This document shows, in pieces, positions 27,835-39,824 of a DNA stretch of 44,697 bases. Origin of the DNA: Coptodactyla brooksi (lineage: Eukaryota > Arthropoda > Insecta > Coleoptera > Scarabaeidae); assembly GCA_033557675.1 (NCBI GenBank), contig JAWQRM010000014.1:1-44697 (forward strand). Reading direction: 5' to 3'. Under the pieces are notes generated by a model. The model was not told the origin of the DNA, searched no databases, and worked only from the letters and a program-made list of their open reading frames with translations. A program made the translations under genes and the position numbers. Every line of letters begins with the position of its first letter. Within the stretch, counting starts at the first letter, position 1.

Positions 27835-29003
27835 AACCTTACTTTGAGACACGAGCGAGCGACTACATGTGGTGTTACCGTATTTCCTGTTTATTTTCGT
27901 TATTCGCCTTATGAATAACGGTCGCGTGCGTAACCTATCGGTCGCGTGCTACTTAAAAGCTGTACAATACTTCCGAAAAATTCGAGTTGCTCGTACTACG
28001 TTTAATGACCTTGTGACACTTGCATATGTTGTAAGTGTCACAAGCAGCGCCATCCGGCGTAAATACGTCAACCAATTCATTCGGCGAATAACGATCTAGA
28101 TTTGTATTTAAACTCTGTGATATCCAGCGATACAAAGAAAACACTGCGATTTTACGACTTTTCTCACGATTCCCTTACCAAGAGAAAGAAAAAAGCAAAA
28201 ATTCCAATGTTGTTTTCTATATTTTTGCCGGACCGATAAAGTATTTTATATTTTTAATGGACGCATCATTAATTCGCTCAATGTCCATATATTTGTATAA
28301 CGAATGGCAACGTTCGAACGTTTTTTGTATTTTAATTAAAATTGATAAGCGGTCGGAAACTTCTGGAAGTATCGGTCCGCGAGTTATAACGCGCAGTATT
28401 CGAAATATACAACTTCAGGGCCGCATGGAGGTCGAGCACGCGCAGTGTCCACAGACTAACCCAACAAATTGTTAGGTTACTAATAATTTTGTTATGGGTT
28501 CGATAGTTTATGTTCTCGTGATCGACGAGCGTCCTTTTTTTACTTTTTGTCGACGCGTTTCAGCTTTTCCGAAAAAGAACGAAAAGTTGAAATATGTCGA
28601 ATAAAGAAATAAAGCCGGTTAATGTTAGAACGGAAAACGTCGAACCCATAACGTCTAACAATTTTGTACCGATGTTTTGATAGTATGGAGAGGGCAGGGC
28701 GATTGTCTTTATCACTATGAATAAAGAAATAAAATTCGCCGTTTTATTTTTATTTATCGATGTAACTTTTGATCTCATTTGGACGATTTTGAAATTCTAA
28801 ATGACATTTATTTACTATGTTTAATAAAATATTATTAAAGTGATTATATCCCTATTTTAAGTAATGGTAAATTATTTCAAAAAATTGCCGTGTCGGTTTA
28901 TTAATAAAAAGGACAATTTACTTTTGCATATTAACGTACACGAGGTCAATCCCACCTTGAACTCCAATTCAAACAAATTTACTTTGACTTTTTGTAACCT
29001 TCA
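27835..29003. other. Spacer between DDX10 and SOD1
   Basis: No gene recognised. A hairpin with 11-base arms lies at 28011-28043 (ttgtgacactt/aagtgtcacaa). Short frames such as the 28-codon one starting 28594 (atgtcgaataaag) match nothing I recognise and are followed by several AATAAA hexamers. Confidence 0.55.
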
Positions 29004-29009
29004 TTTATT
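29004..29009 (-). terminator. Poly(A) signal of SOD1
   Basis: TTTATT on the plus strand (AATAAA on the minus strand) 135 bases past the SOD1 stop codon, in an A/T-rich stretch. Confidence 0.6.
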
Positions 29010-29143
29010 TATTAACTTTATCAAATTAGATGGAGAACCATTACAACCAAATAAACAAATCCTTTTTACGTAACGTTTCGGAAGCAGTAAACCAAAAACA
29101 AAAAATATACGCGCATATTCGTGCGGGTGTAAAACTCTTTAAT

Positions 29144-29697
29144 TTAAAGTTTTGCAATTCCGACGACGCCGCACGCCAACCTGGCCCCAGCGTTCCCGGT
29201 GGTCTTGCTCAGCTCGTGTCCGCCTACGCCCAGATCGTCGGGATCGGCGTGCACCACCAGGGTACGTCCGATGATGTTGTGGGCCCCATGCAAGGAGATG
29301 AGCTTGTCGCATATATCTACTTTTGCGGTGCCATCGTCCCCTGCCTCGATATTGCCCAGGTCGCCCACGTGACGCACGGCGGCGTCCGGGGCCCCGTGAT
29401 CCTTCCCGTACGGGTTGAAGTGGGCGCCCGCAGAAATGCAGCCGTTGGTGTTGTCGCCGAACTCGTGCACGTGGAATCCGTGCAGGCCCTTTCCCAGGCC
29501 GCTGACGTCGCCCGAGATTCTGACCGGCGAATTCTCATCCTAAAGAGCGCGAGATCGATAAGTCGTAAGAACGTAACATCAATGCGATATTAAAAATACG
29601 TAAAATTAACGTGCGAGTAACGAACCTTCTGCTCGAAGTATAACGTGCCCTTGACGATCTCCCCGTTTAAAACGCAAACCGCTTTTGTAGTAGGCAT
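29144..29697 (-). CDS. Cu/Zn superoxide dismutase (cytosolic type)
   Basis: Converts superoxide to oxygen and hydrogen peroxide. Two minus-strand exons, 29697-29626 and 29539-29144, encode 155 residues (human SOD1 154 with Met). There is no signal peptide, so it is the intracellular form. Copper and zinc ligands are visible in GFHVHEFGD, the AHFNP His, the [16 protein letters not shown] loop (two zinc His and Asp) and [10 protein letters not shown]. The catalytic arginine is in [15 protein letters not shown], and the disulphide pair is the Cys of NGCISAG and LACGV. The 86-base intron is phase 0 after FEQK. The gene is divergent from exportin-4. All active-site residues are intact. Confidence 0.98.
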
Positions 29698-31289
29698 TTT
29701 ACGCGGCCGATCGACGTGACTTTGCAAAAGGAAATGTCGACAGACGCAAACGCCGCACGGCTAAAGTCCAAATTGAACTGAAAAGTCAATTGGACGTTAT
29801 GAACTGGGAAGAGTAGATGGCGCTAGGCGGAGCGTCTCTTTAAGACTTCTTCCTTGCATAGGTTCCCGAATTTACGTATGTAAAAAATTTGGTACAAGAC
29901 TAAATGATACTAAAGAGAGCAGATTTTCTTTAGTTTATCAAAGTTCTACCGAATTTGAGAAGGAAAAATCTATCTATCAATACGTTGACATGATCACAAC
30001 AGCATTTAAACGCATAAGCCCTGTTGATTGCATAATCTACCGGATTAACCGAACAAATAATTGTTATACACCGTGAAATTACCTAATTGTTGGATAATAA
30101 AGTACAGATGGCGACCCTGTCCTTCTTCTTCTGTCAATTTACTAGGGGTTTCCCACAGATTTTTAATACTGTAGGCACAAAATTGAGGGTAATGCATTGA
30201 AAATATTCCAAACATTTCGTATTCGAATATACGAAATAAGTTGAATAATATATATAGTGATTGGGATAAAAAGTATGTAAGATAATAAGTATGTAACTAG
30301 CATATTCAAACGTATTTTTAATGGCAACCACACGATTAACGTAGACAAAACTGTTTAGAAATGTATCCAACAATAGAATTTGAAAGTTTAAAAATTATCA
30401 AATGTAAGAACCACCATATAATAAAAGAGAACAATCCGCCTTTCCGCGTGTTCGTCCGGACCATTTCGTCGGTGATCCCGCAACTCAATTTGTCATGACA
30501 GCATTCAAATTGACATTACAAATGCCGACTGACAGGTCTTTTGACTATCTCATCCTATTATTTAATAGTCGAATGCGGAGAACGGCATGAGCTTGATTTA
30601 CGGTTTTTAAATTGTGTTGCGCAGAATCCGAGCGTTCTGTTCCCGCGCTCCAGATGCCTTAAGTTCTTACATTGCGTGCGTGTCGTATTTTTGATGTCAA
30701 AGTCGATTACGTAATTCAACTATTTGTTGTCATTCTTGACGTTCTATTGAAATGGATCTAAATAAAATGTTGTTCGTTTATTGTTATATTCATTATTTAT
30801 TGCACAATACGTGTTATTATGATTTAACATCTGTAAAACTTGACCGAGTTGAACGTTTTCATTGTTGATATAAAGTGAAACGATTCGTTGAATGATGCAT
30901 GAAAGAAGTTGAAACACGTTCAGCTTAGGATGATCTGCGCTATGTCTCGCGAAGCCTAGTTTATAGACTCAATAAAGGCAGAGGGCCAATACCGTTCAGC
31001 CCTCTGCACACCTTATTAGATTAGACAAGGTTAAGTTTAGGGAAGATGCACGGGTTGCTAATTTGCGAGGGCAGAGATCGAGTGGTACTATCCTAGAAAT
31101 AGGGATGGGAATCGCCGTACGGAGGAGACAGTACAACGCTCAACTGATTTTTGAGCGCAAACTTCTCGGTTTCGGTTTTAACTTTACAGGAAAATGTAAC
31201 TGTACTCAAACGGATATAGCACTTATTCATTTGCTACATTTTCTATACTTCACGGCGCGCATACTTTAAAAAATAACTAAGACCTCAAA
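29698..31289. other. Divergent spacer between SOD1 and exportin-4
   Basis: No gene recognised. It should contain the SOD1 promoter near 29700-29850. A small hairpin lies at 30978-31007 (GCAGAGGGC/GCCCTCTGC). The remainder is AT-rich unique-looking sequence. Confidence 0.55.
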
Positions 31290-31644
31290 CTGTCGCCGTT
31301 AACGGGTAACCTTTCTTTTTAATAATTCGAAACGGTGCCGCCGCCGCCGCGCAGACCTTACGCCCACCATAAGTTTTAAAACGTCTAAAACGTCCAGAAA
31401 AAGCAGCCTAAAATCAATAATTTAAAAACTGCAGTTAATTATAATTCACTAAATTTAATTGCACGTATACTTCGAGAATTAAGCAGGATTTGAGCTGTCG
31501 TCGTTGACGGGCGATTTCGAAAATTCCAACGGCAACATTTCTCTTTAACATTTCCGAACGATGGTGGCGCCGCCTGCCCAGACGTTACGCTCACTACGAG
31601 TTCTAACCTCCGGAAAAGTACGGAGGAGCAGCCTAAAATTAATA
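31290..31644. repeat. Diverged tandem duplication upstream of exportin-4
   Basis: Copy 1 (31290-31420) and copy 2 (31495-31644) share in order ctgtcg.cgtt.acggg, a T-rich tract, the block gccgcc..cgcagac/cccagac.ttacgc.cac, agtt.taa and finally agcagcctaaaat.aata. They are separated by a 205-base period and differ at many sites. The second ends about 55 bases before the exportin-4 start, so the segment is probably promoter or leader DNA. Confidence 0.6.
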
Positions 31645-31689
31645 CGCGCCATCGTTGATAAGGACTTGTACCCGAACCGCGCTCGCAGG

Positions 31690-31695
31690 ATGTGA
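31690..31695 (+). promoter_or_regulatory. Start-stop element just before the exportin-4 ATG
   Basis: ATGTGA, a start codon followed directly by a stop, ends three bases before the exportin-4 start codon at 31699. Such minimal uORFs are known to stall initiating ribosomes; whether it lies in the mature leader is not shown. Confidence 0.45.
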
Positions 31696-31698
31696 AAG

Positions 31699-34600
31699 AT
31701 GGCATCCGAAGTGATCAACGAATTGGAGAATGCGGCGGCCGTAGTAAACGTACGTACGCGGTTAAAGTTGATCGCGTTCCTAAAAGGGAAAAATGAATAT
31801 TTCAGGCCCCCCCCCACCTCGTCACGCCGGAGCAGAGGCGCGCCGCGGAGAGCGTGTTCTTGGACTTTCGGCACCTGAAATCGCCTTACGCGATCTGCCG
31901 GCAGATATTGGAAGGATCGGCCGTCGCGTTCGTGCTGTTCGAGGCGGCCGAAGTCCTCAAGCGAGCCCTGATTCGCGAGTGGGCGTTCCTGCGAGAGTCG
32001 GACGTCGTCTCTCTACGGCAATACCTGATGCAGTACATTGTCGGCAGGGAATTGCCGCCCTTCGTCCGAGACAGGCTGCTGCAAGTCGTCTCTATAATGG
32101 TTAAACGGGCGAGCGTGGACGATTTCGGCCGGGAACGCGGCGCGATACTAACCGAAGTGGAAACCCTAATCGTGAGTGCACATCCCCAAAAACGTATTTT
32201 AGGGTGTAAATTAATGTTAAATTTAATGCAAGAGTACGCCGTTACGGTAAAATCGTCCGACGTAGGTTTGCCCTGGGAGATTCACTTTAAAGTGAAGAAA
32301 CAGTTTGAGGCGACGGACTTAAAACGGATATTCAAATTTTCCGTTCACGTCCTCTCGGAAATTATGCGGTCGGGCGTTCCCCGCGAAGCCCACATCTCGA
32401 ACTTGACCGAGCACCTACTGACGATAGTAGAAAAGATCCTCTGTTGGGGTTTCCGGTCGAATCCGCTGCCCAAAAAGTTGATAGGCGTTTACGAGACTCT
32501 GTGCGAGCTGGACGAGGCGCCCTGCTTACGATTGGGGCTGGAATGGAAGGAAATAATGCTCGCGCCCCAACTTCTGCCCGTCATCTTTCAAATGTACTGG
32601 AGGGTCAGGGAGAACGAAGATCTATCCAATCACGCTCTTACTTGTCTGGTTCAGTTGGCGTCGTTAAACGGATCGATCTTTAAAAACGCACCGGACAAAA
32701 ACGACTACTTGCTAGCGTACATGGAAAACTTTTTAAAACTGATCAGCAGGTATGGTAGTAATAATATTTATTATTATTACATCTCGATCTAACTCGTACG
32801 GTTCATGACGCCCTGTTATGCGAAACTAGTCCCACTTAAACCATTTAAGTAATATTAATACCGAGTAAAAATTGGTGACCACACATTTGACATCTGACAT
32901 TTGACATCTTTCTAGCGATAAGACAAACTATTTTTTAAAATAATTATCGAATTAGCAGACGCTCTGTACGTACCTATCGATTTATTTTAATTTACAGCAC
33001 GACGGTGAAAAACGAAGAGGCCTTGGGCATATCAAACTTAATCAAGAAACTGGAGGTGTTCTTCGGAAAAGATATACTTCGTCTTCCGCGAGCCGTCCAA
33101 GAATCGTATCTGGACGACTTGACGAGGTTAACTTGTACTTTTGCCGAACGTATGTCGGCAAAAGAGACCGACGTAATTATGCGAGTCGTTGACGGGCAAT
33201 TTTCATTATTTTACGCGTTACGACGTTTTTGCAGGAAGCGACCGAACCGGATCCCTACTATTCGGAAGCCTTCGATAACATGCTGGAAGCTTGGACGGAA
33301 ATCGCAAAGGACTTTTCCGAGGACGCGACCGATTTACTAGCCGTCTGTGCCCGGAGGTTGTTTGACACTTACTTACGGTGTCGTTTAGCGCCCGTCGATG
33401 GATTTCGAAGTCGAGACGATAGCAGGGCGGAGGAAATCGAAGACAACGAGGATAACGATAGGATCAAGTACAGGGATCAATTGCAAACTATCGGGATGCT
33501 AGGGAGAATCGTTTTGGATCATGCGTTACCAATTTTATATCGGTACGTAGTGTTGTTCACTTGAAAAATTCACAGTCAATGCAATTAAATTGTTCCTGTA
33601 CTAATATTCATTTTGTTACCAATAAAATAAAATCTAAAACGACGATTACTTATAAACAGAAATCACTTTATTGACATGCAAACGTTAGAATTAATTAACC
33701 ATTTCTCTTATAATTAATATTTTTTCTATTATTGAGGTGCATTAATAATTAGCACCTTGCAGGGGACAATATCCAGCTAACCACTGAATTTTTAACAATC
33801 GGTTGCCATTACTCGAACGACATATAATAATTGCAGATTGTTAGAGTCGAGAATTGTAAAGCTTGGAGTGCATTTACGTAGCATGCAGTCTCGTCCGATG
33901 ACAATGGATGAATCGGCAGGCCTGGACGATCTATTCGAAGACTTGCACTGGATCGTTCTGATATCGGGGCACGTTTTGTGCATGGAATCGGAGGGCGAAA
34001 CGCCGTTAATTCCATCCGAGGTGAATACGTTTTCGATAACCCAGCGGGAACGTGGCATTTCCACCGTCGAGGACACGCTCAAATCGATGGCTGCCATTCA
34101 CGAAAACTGCATCGACGAAAACTTTGCGGAGAGCTGCGATAAACCTATCAGGGTATTCTGCGATGTCCTGAGATTGTGTCACATCGAAACGTCGGCAGCC
34201 CAAGTAAAACTGGGGCATTTCATGAGCCCAGAAGTTGGATGTACGCTCATGTGGTTTTTGAAGAGATTCTGCGTGCATTACGTATTGCCGATTGAGGGTT
34301 TTTATGATCAGGTTAAAATAAATTTCACTTAATTGCTGAGAATTAACGTTGTATTTTCTTTTAGATTAGTCCAACGATTGTCGGGGCCCTAGGAAGGGAT
34401 ACAGAGGGATCGGTGTTTATATTGAACTTGGTGCTTTCGAAAATTCGGGCCAACTTAATACATTTCAATTCGGAACCGGTACTGTTGCAAGATACTGTGG
34501 ATTTATTTACGGAAATTGTTGGAGTGAGATTAAAGTGAGTGCCATATATTATGTTAATTGTACATATTGTAATGTCTGTATTACTTTAAAAGAAGCGTGC

Positions 34601-36001
34601 GCTAATATGAAAACAAAAATCAAAATTTGTACTATAGGATGATGCGAAACACTCGCTAAAGTGTATACAACAACTATAGTATGAATTTTGAGTTCACCGT
34701 TGTAAAATGTTTTGTTTTCTACTAGATCAACTGTTGTCGTGAAAAGCCAAGGCCTCTGGAACTTGTGGACAGAACAGACACGTCTAGACGCGAGTTTATT
34801 ACCACCGAACATACGTCGGGGCCTCTTCAAAGCTTTCGTATTGGCCGGCTGTTCCTATCAGGATAAGAAACTCTCCTCGGAATACTACGAACGCATCTTG
34901 TCTCCTATTCAGCACCGTTTCAAATCGTTAATCACGCGAGAACATTTTAACGCCATCTACCAAGAGGAACACGTTAGAGCGGAAGTTACGGATATTTTAG
35001 AATGTTTCATCGGAACATGTAGAGGCGCTCAAATGTCTACCGTCGACGTTTTATTTCAATTCCTCTCGCCCGTATTGTACGAGTTACCCAACGTCGCGAA
35101 TTTGTATAAAAATTATCAGGTTATAGTGCAGGGAATTCTAGAACTTTTCGGACAATGTGCCAAGTTTATGCTGGTGTATTTGAGTCAAGACGATAGTAGA
35201 AAGTTGTACGAAAGCGCGTTGCGAGCGGTACAGACCTACTCGAGCGTGAATGTGAATAAATTCAGCATTGAAAATCAAAATTTGCAAGAGGAAAGTGTGC
35301 TCGAAGATTTAGACTTGATTTTAAAACTTTTAACTTATATATTATCGAAGGATTGTCTCGATTTAAGCGTTCGCGACGAAGAGGTCACCATAACGGCGGC
35401 AGATGTTGTTTTGTACGGTTTAAACTTTGTAACACCACTAATTACTGCAGATTTATTGAAACATCCGTCTCTTTGTACCCTGTATTACAAATTAGTAATT
35501 TTAACCAACGACATATATCCTGATAAAATTTGCGTTACTTCAGATGATTTTTTCGATAAACTACTTTTATCTATAGAAATAGGTTTAACTCAATTCGATT
35601 CTGATATAGCCCACTTGTGTTGTGACTTTTTAGAATCGTTAACGATGTATATATTTAGAAATAGAACGCAAGTTTCCGAAACTGTATATCGAAAAGTGTC
35701 CAAGTTTTTACAAATACTGTTTGATCTCTCGTTGACGCAACAATTTAACTCAGACGTTATATCCACGGCTGGTGTGTGCATTTACAGTTTTATATGTTGT
35801 TACGAGGAGAACTACAAAATTTTGGTCAGAAACCTGATCGAGACGTGCCGAGACACGTTAGTCGCCGAGAGGCTGGCCGTCGCTTTTACGAAACTGATGG
35901 AAAACGTTACTTTGAGCGGGGAGCGAACGTCCAAGTTGAAATTTAGGGATAACTTTGATAAATTTATAACCGCCGTGCAAGGTTTTTTGCTCGTAAAATA
36001 G
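31699..36001 (+). CDS. Exportin-4
   Basis: Nuclear transport receptor of the importin-beta superfamily; in vertebrates it exports eIF5A and Smad3 and imports Sox proteins. Seven exons (31699-31749, 31806-32749, 32998-33172, 33235-33542, 33837-34311, 34365-34534, 34726-36001) encode 1,132 residues; human XPO4 is 1,151. The N-terminus VINELENAAAVV aligns with human EVIAQLENAAKVL, which fixes the start. Further matches are SPYAICRQILE, LTCLVQLASLNGSIF, QTIGMLGRIVLDH, DDLFEDLHWIVLISGHVL, GETPLIPSEV, TAADVVLYGLNFVTPL and the end GFLLVK. The HEAT-type helical character runs throughout, with no catalytic motif. The third donor (after 33172) is the best of two choices, giving a 62-base intron. Intron 34535-34725 carries a dispersed repeat fragment. 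Confidence 0.95.
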
Positions 36002-36150
36002 CAAAGACTTGTCGTGAACGGCGTGCCTATTTTTATTTATTTCAATTGTATGATTGCTACTATGATTATTATTAGTTATATATTATTAAATTTTTATGTA
36101 TTAACTATAATTAACATAAATTATTTATACGTACGTTTACCAATAATTGT

Positions 36151-36156
36151 AATAAA
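36151..36156 (+). terminator. Poly(A) signal of exportin-4
   Basis: AATAAA 149 bases after the TAG stop of exportin-4. Confidence 0.6.
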
Positions 36157-37384
36157 TATTATATTAGATGGCATTTGTGCTTTTAATTTTTACTAGGTGC
36201 AATTTGTGTTTTATCAATTGAATCCGTTCTTTTACAAATGTCTTTAACAAATGGTAAAGTTGCAACGTTACGGTGCCTTATTTGAACATTTTTCTACTTT
36301 AAGTATGCTAAAAGTACATTCTATTCGCAACATTGTTCAACTTGACTTGTCATACAGTATTGTCAGACGTGATGAAATGGAATAGAAGTTTAACTTGCCT
36401 GGTTTGTCGTAAATTCTCAGACGTGTTATTCTACTAAACATTTATTTGCTGGCAGCACTGCCTAGAACATATTTGACGCTTTGAAATTTGTTATATTTTG
36501 AAATACTTATGCTCGCAAGTTTGCACTATTTGCTTTAACATTTTTGTTTTTAAGAAATTTGAAGATTAAATATATGTCTAAATGAAGAAAGGCTGAAGAA
36601 ATGATTAGATGAAAAAGTGAGCGTGACCAGACGGTGGGTAGCAATATGTTTGCATTTTAAACGAGAATATATCCCCCACTGTAGAGAGGGTATATAACAA
36701 TACACGAGTTTTTTGGGGAATATGTTCTTCATTCTTCCGTTTTAAATATGCACGAATTTTTGGATATTTACCAATGTCAATGTTGTTTTTAATGTAAATA
36801 GCATTTTTTAGCAATGAGTAAGTAGTAGTGGGAGTACAAGTAGTGTTGATGATTTAATATTTTTCGCTAATTCTGATAAGTATGAGAGTATAACGTTTTC
36901 AGAAAAGGATTGAATATTGTTTTTATTGCGCCAATTCATAAATTTAATGTATGTACTTACATAAATTTCCTTTGACTTCTGAGGCAATAGAGAATTAGCG
37001 GCATTAGAGCATTAGGCATTAGAGCATTAGCTGTTTTTGCTGCATCCGCAATACTTTGGCAGATAACATATTTCTATATCGGAGTCCGTAATTATTATTC
37101 AAACAAATAATAAATTGATAACTGTACAGATTTAATAAATTAATTTTCAATAAACTTTTTCAAACGTGCTTGTCACCACCTATCGACAAATGACCACACT
37201 AACCGTATCGTCCGACAGCTCCCTGTCAAATAACACTGACCAGCTGATCCTTAACCCCAAATCGGGCAGTCCATCATGGCTGTCAAAAGCGATGGTCTCG
37301 TACGGCTGAAAAGGCCATTTTCTTGGAGAACTTGTAAAAGATGCAACCTATTCGTGCTTTGACGAACGGCGCGCGAAACCCGAC
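36157..37384. other. Spacer between exportin-4 and the TMEM183-like gene
   Basis: No gene seen. A 15-base unit (gcattagagcattag) is repeated exactly at 37001-37015 and 37016-37030. The last 110 bases contain upstream start codons at 37276 (28-codon frame, stop 37360-37362) and at 37341 (frame overlapping the next gene), which may lie in its leader. Confidence 0.55.
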
Positions 37385-38502
37385 ATGTCCAAGACGCAGA
37401 AAAGCGGCAAAAAGCGGTCCAAGAATTTTGGAGGTTAGAAACAATTGCCCTTCCCCCCCACCGGATCAGTTCACTTGTTTTTTACTTTTGTTTCGCAGAC
37501 ATAACGATAAATGATTTTGCAAACGCGACAGTTTGCAAAAGCAGACCGAAAAAGTCGAACGTCAATAGAGTGCTGAAGGAGTTCGGGCGATTGGTCGTCG
37601 ACGACAAGAGTTGGGACGAAAAGCCGGAGGAGTACGACGGGGAGTTTGTCCGGACCGAGAACGAAGACGGCACGGTGAGCTACGTACTGTCGTCGAGGTG
37701 CAAAGAAAGGCTTAAAAAGAAGGACGCGGCCCGGCAAAGTCCCGACGAGACGGGTTACGATTTGCCGATCGACATATGGTTTGTTATCGGTAAGTTTATT
37801 AAGCCGGAAGACGTGGGGAGGTTCGCCGGCATTTGTAAATCGTCGTACAGTGTCGTGTGCAGCGCGAAGTTTTGGATCGATCTATACCGAAAGTATTACA
37901 GAAGCAACATATCGTTACCCGACGATCTGAAGCCCGACCACTTAAAGCGAAAATTCGGTGTGCGAACTTTGACCGTACGAACCCTGTTTCTCACGTACAA
38001 GCCGTTTACCGACAGAGTTCATCGTATCTTTCAGCTGAACGCCCACCCGAAAGATTATCTGGTCAAGCGAAAATGCGTACTAATGTGGCACTTCAAGTCC
38101 GTAAAGACCTGGACCTTTTATTTTAAATTAGAGGAGACGGGCGCGCAGACCCGCCAGCAGAGGTACAAAGACGCCGATCTAATCGAGAAATTGGACGACG
38201 TGTTCGTGAACGCGGACGAAAATTGCAGAATTCTAGTCGTGAACGCGATGAATTTTTTCGCCGTACCGCCGGTGCAAAATTATACGCTGTGTGACGTCAC
38301 TATTTCGTTGTCGAACGATTTACTGCAACACCGACTGAAGCTGAAATTCACTTCGGGCGTGTACTGCGGCCGCCAGGCGACAGATGGCGCCAGCATCGTC
38401 GAGTTTACCATCAGCAACGTGATCAACTTTAAAGTACTCGACTGGTGGCACCCGGATTACCCCAAATCGAGCAATTTGGAAGTATTTTTGAACGGCGATT
38501 GA
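37385..38502 (+). CDS. TMEM183-family F-box-like protein
   Basis: Two exons, 37385-37433 and 37499-38502, encode 350 residues. The match to vertebrate TMEM183 is seen in an N-terminal DFANA followed by a basic stretch, and in DIWFVIGKFIKPEDVGRF, ICKSSYSVVCSAKFWIDLYRKYY and SLPDDLKPDHLKRK (residues about 130-190). The C-terminal FKVLDWWHPDYP is nearly identical to the vertebrate ending. The DIW...FW...LYR region looks like an F-box fold. Vertebrate TMEM183 has a hydrophobic stretch after LNFIFIP; here the aligned VNAMNFFAVPPVQNYTLC is polar, so a membrane anchor is doubtful. The function of the family is not known to me. The intron is 65 bases, phase 1. Confidence 0.85.
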
Positions 38503-38604
38503 GTCTTTCTTTCGAAATTTTTCAAAGAAATTTATTTTCCAATCGTTATTTTATCTTTTTTGGAGGGTGCAATTCAGACATATATTTTTTGATGTTATTA
38601 AGTA

Positions 38605-38610
38605 AATAAA
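38605..38610 (+). terminator. Poly(A) signal of the TMEM183-like gene
   Basis: AATAAA 102 bases after the TGA stop, followed by a T-run. Confidence 0.65.
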
Positions 38611-39735
38611 CGTTTTTTTTTTATTGGAATCGTTTCATTTCCGGTAGACTTGAGACCGTCTAATTCCAAGCAAATTAAATGCGCTTTGAAATGACACTAA
38701 GCAAAAACTCAAAAATATCTGGCTTTTCGCTTAGTGACAGTCGATTGTTTCAAAGACATATTTTTAGGAATATCTCGGTACCTGTTACAGATAACTTAGT
38801 CACGATTGGGCTCATTTTAAAGGAGTTTTGATTAGGGCGGTAATTAATTAACCCTCTAACCGCTAGCGAATTTTTTGAAAAGACCGGTTCTCCTATTCCC
38901 ACAATTTGAACCGTAGGTAGAGTACTAAGAATAAAGCACTTACTATTTGAAAGTAGTTTTAAAAGTAGTAATTTTCCAAAAATAGTACGGTTGTCACCTT
39001 ATATAAGTATTATTTCGTCGCCGCAATTTACGAATTATTTTCTTACCTTGCTATTTCAGGTGTTTAAAAATTGTCGATTGTTACGTAATAAAAGATCTAT
39101 TACGTGTAACACAATTTTAGAAGACACATCCTGACAAAATACTTGAAAAAAATTCTCATTTTTCGTTCACTCACGTCTCTATCAATTTATTTGATTTAGA
39201 ATATGTATTTTTTTGATAACTTGGTGACTTCCCGGCTCGCATATTTATCGGTTTCAATTACTAGTAGACTACGAATCAAAATGTTTGAACATTTTCGTGC
39301 AACGCCAGTTAAGTGCTGTTGCATTTTATCTGCATTTATCTTTAGTCCAGGTGAATTAAATTTTTAATGTGTATTTCTGTGAATTCTGTGCATCTTTAGA
39401 CAGTTGTTTTAAGAAGTATTACGACATTGTATCGCGTAATGTTTTCCTCGCGAATAAATACTGAGTCTGCGGTCCTAACGAGACATTATATTCATAGTGC
39501 CTCATTATTATACAATGCAAGTCATCGCCGTGTTTTTTTGTTTACTCGCGAGCGTGAGCTTCTCGGCGACGGTTTTGTTTTAGGAATGTTTGTACAGTTA
39601 TCAACTACTCGGAGCGAATGCCTCAAAAAATGCGTTTGACGCTTTTCAACCGATCAAGATTTAATGTCGCGATAGTGCGCGATGGTCTTGTTTTCGCGTT
39701 CCGTTTTTCGTAACACTCGACCGTTATCGACCACT
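38611..39735. other. Spacer before the GH35 gene
   Basis: AT-rich sequence with no recognisable gene. A weak dyad GACACTAAGC/GCTTAGTG lies around 38693-38747. The region close to 39735 should contain upstream control sequence of the GH35 gene. Confidence 0.55.
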
Positions 39736-39742
39736 TATAAAA
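39736..39742 (+). promoter_or_regulatory. TATA box of the GH35 gene
   Basis: TATAAAA, 89 bases upstream of the chosen start codon. Transcription would be expected to begin near 39765, giving a leader of about 60 bases. Confidence 0.55.
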
Positions 39743-39824
39743 CGGTCCTTTAATTTACTTATCGTGCCGATTTAAAACATGACCGCCTTCGACGTTCGCC
39801 CAGTGGTACGTCGACCTTCGCGAG

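Noticed and set aside
28426..28612. Possible two-exon micropeptide (ATG at 28426, acceptor ending near 28561)
   Set aside because: A donor can be imagined at about 28468 giving a 28-residue product, but no homology, weak donor and no support for the reading frame.
28594..28680. 28-codon frame starting MSNKEIKPVN
   Set aside because: Too short and unrecognised; nearby AATAAA hexamers suggest 3' or spacer DNA.
37276..37362. 28-codon uORF upstream of the TMEM183-like gene
   Set aside because: Its presence in the mRNA is unknown; noted only in the spacer entry.
39427..39639. 70-codon frame upstream of GH35
   Set aside because: No domain, no splice link to the GH35 frame, and it precedes the TATA box.
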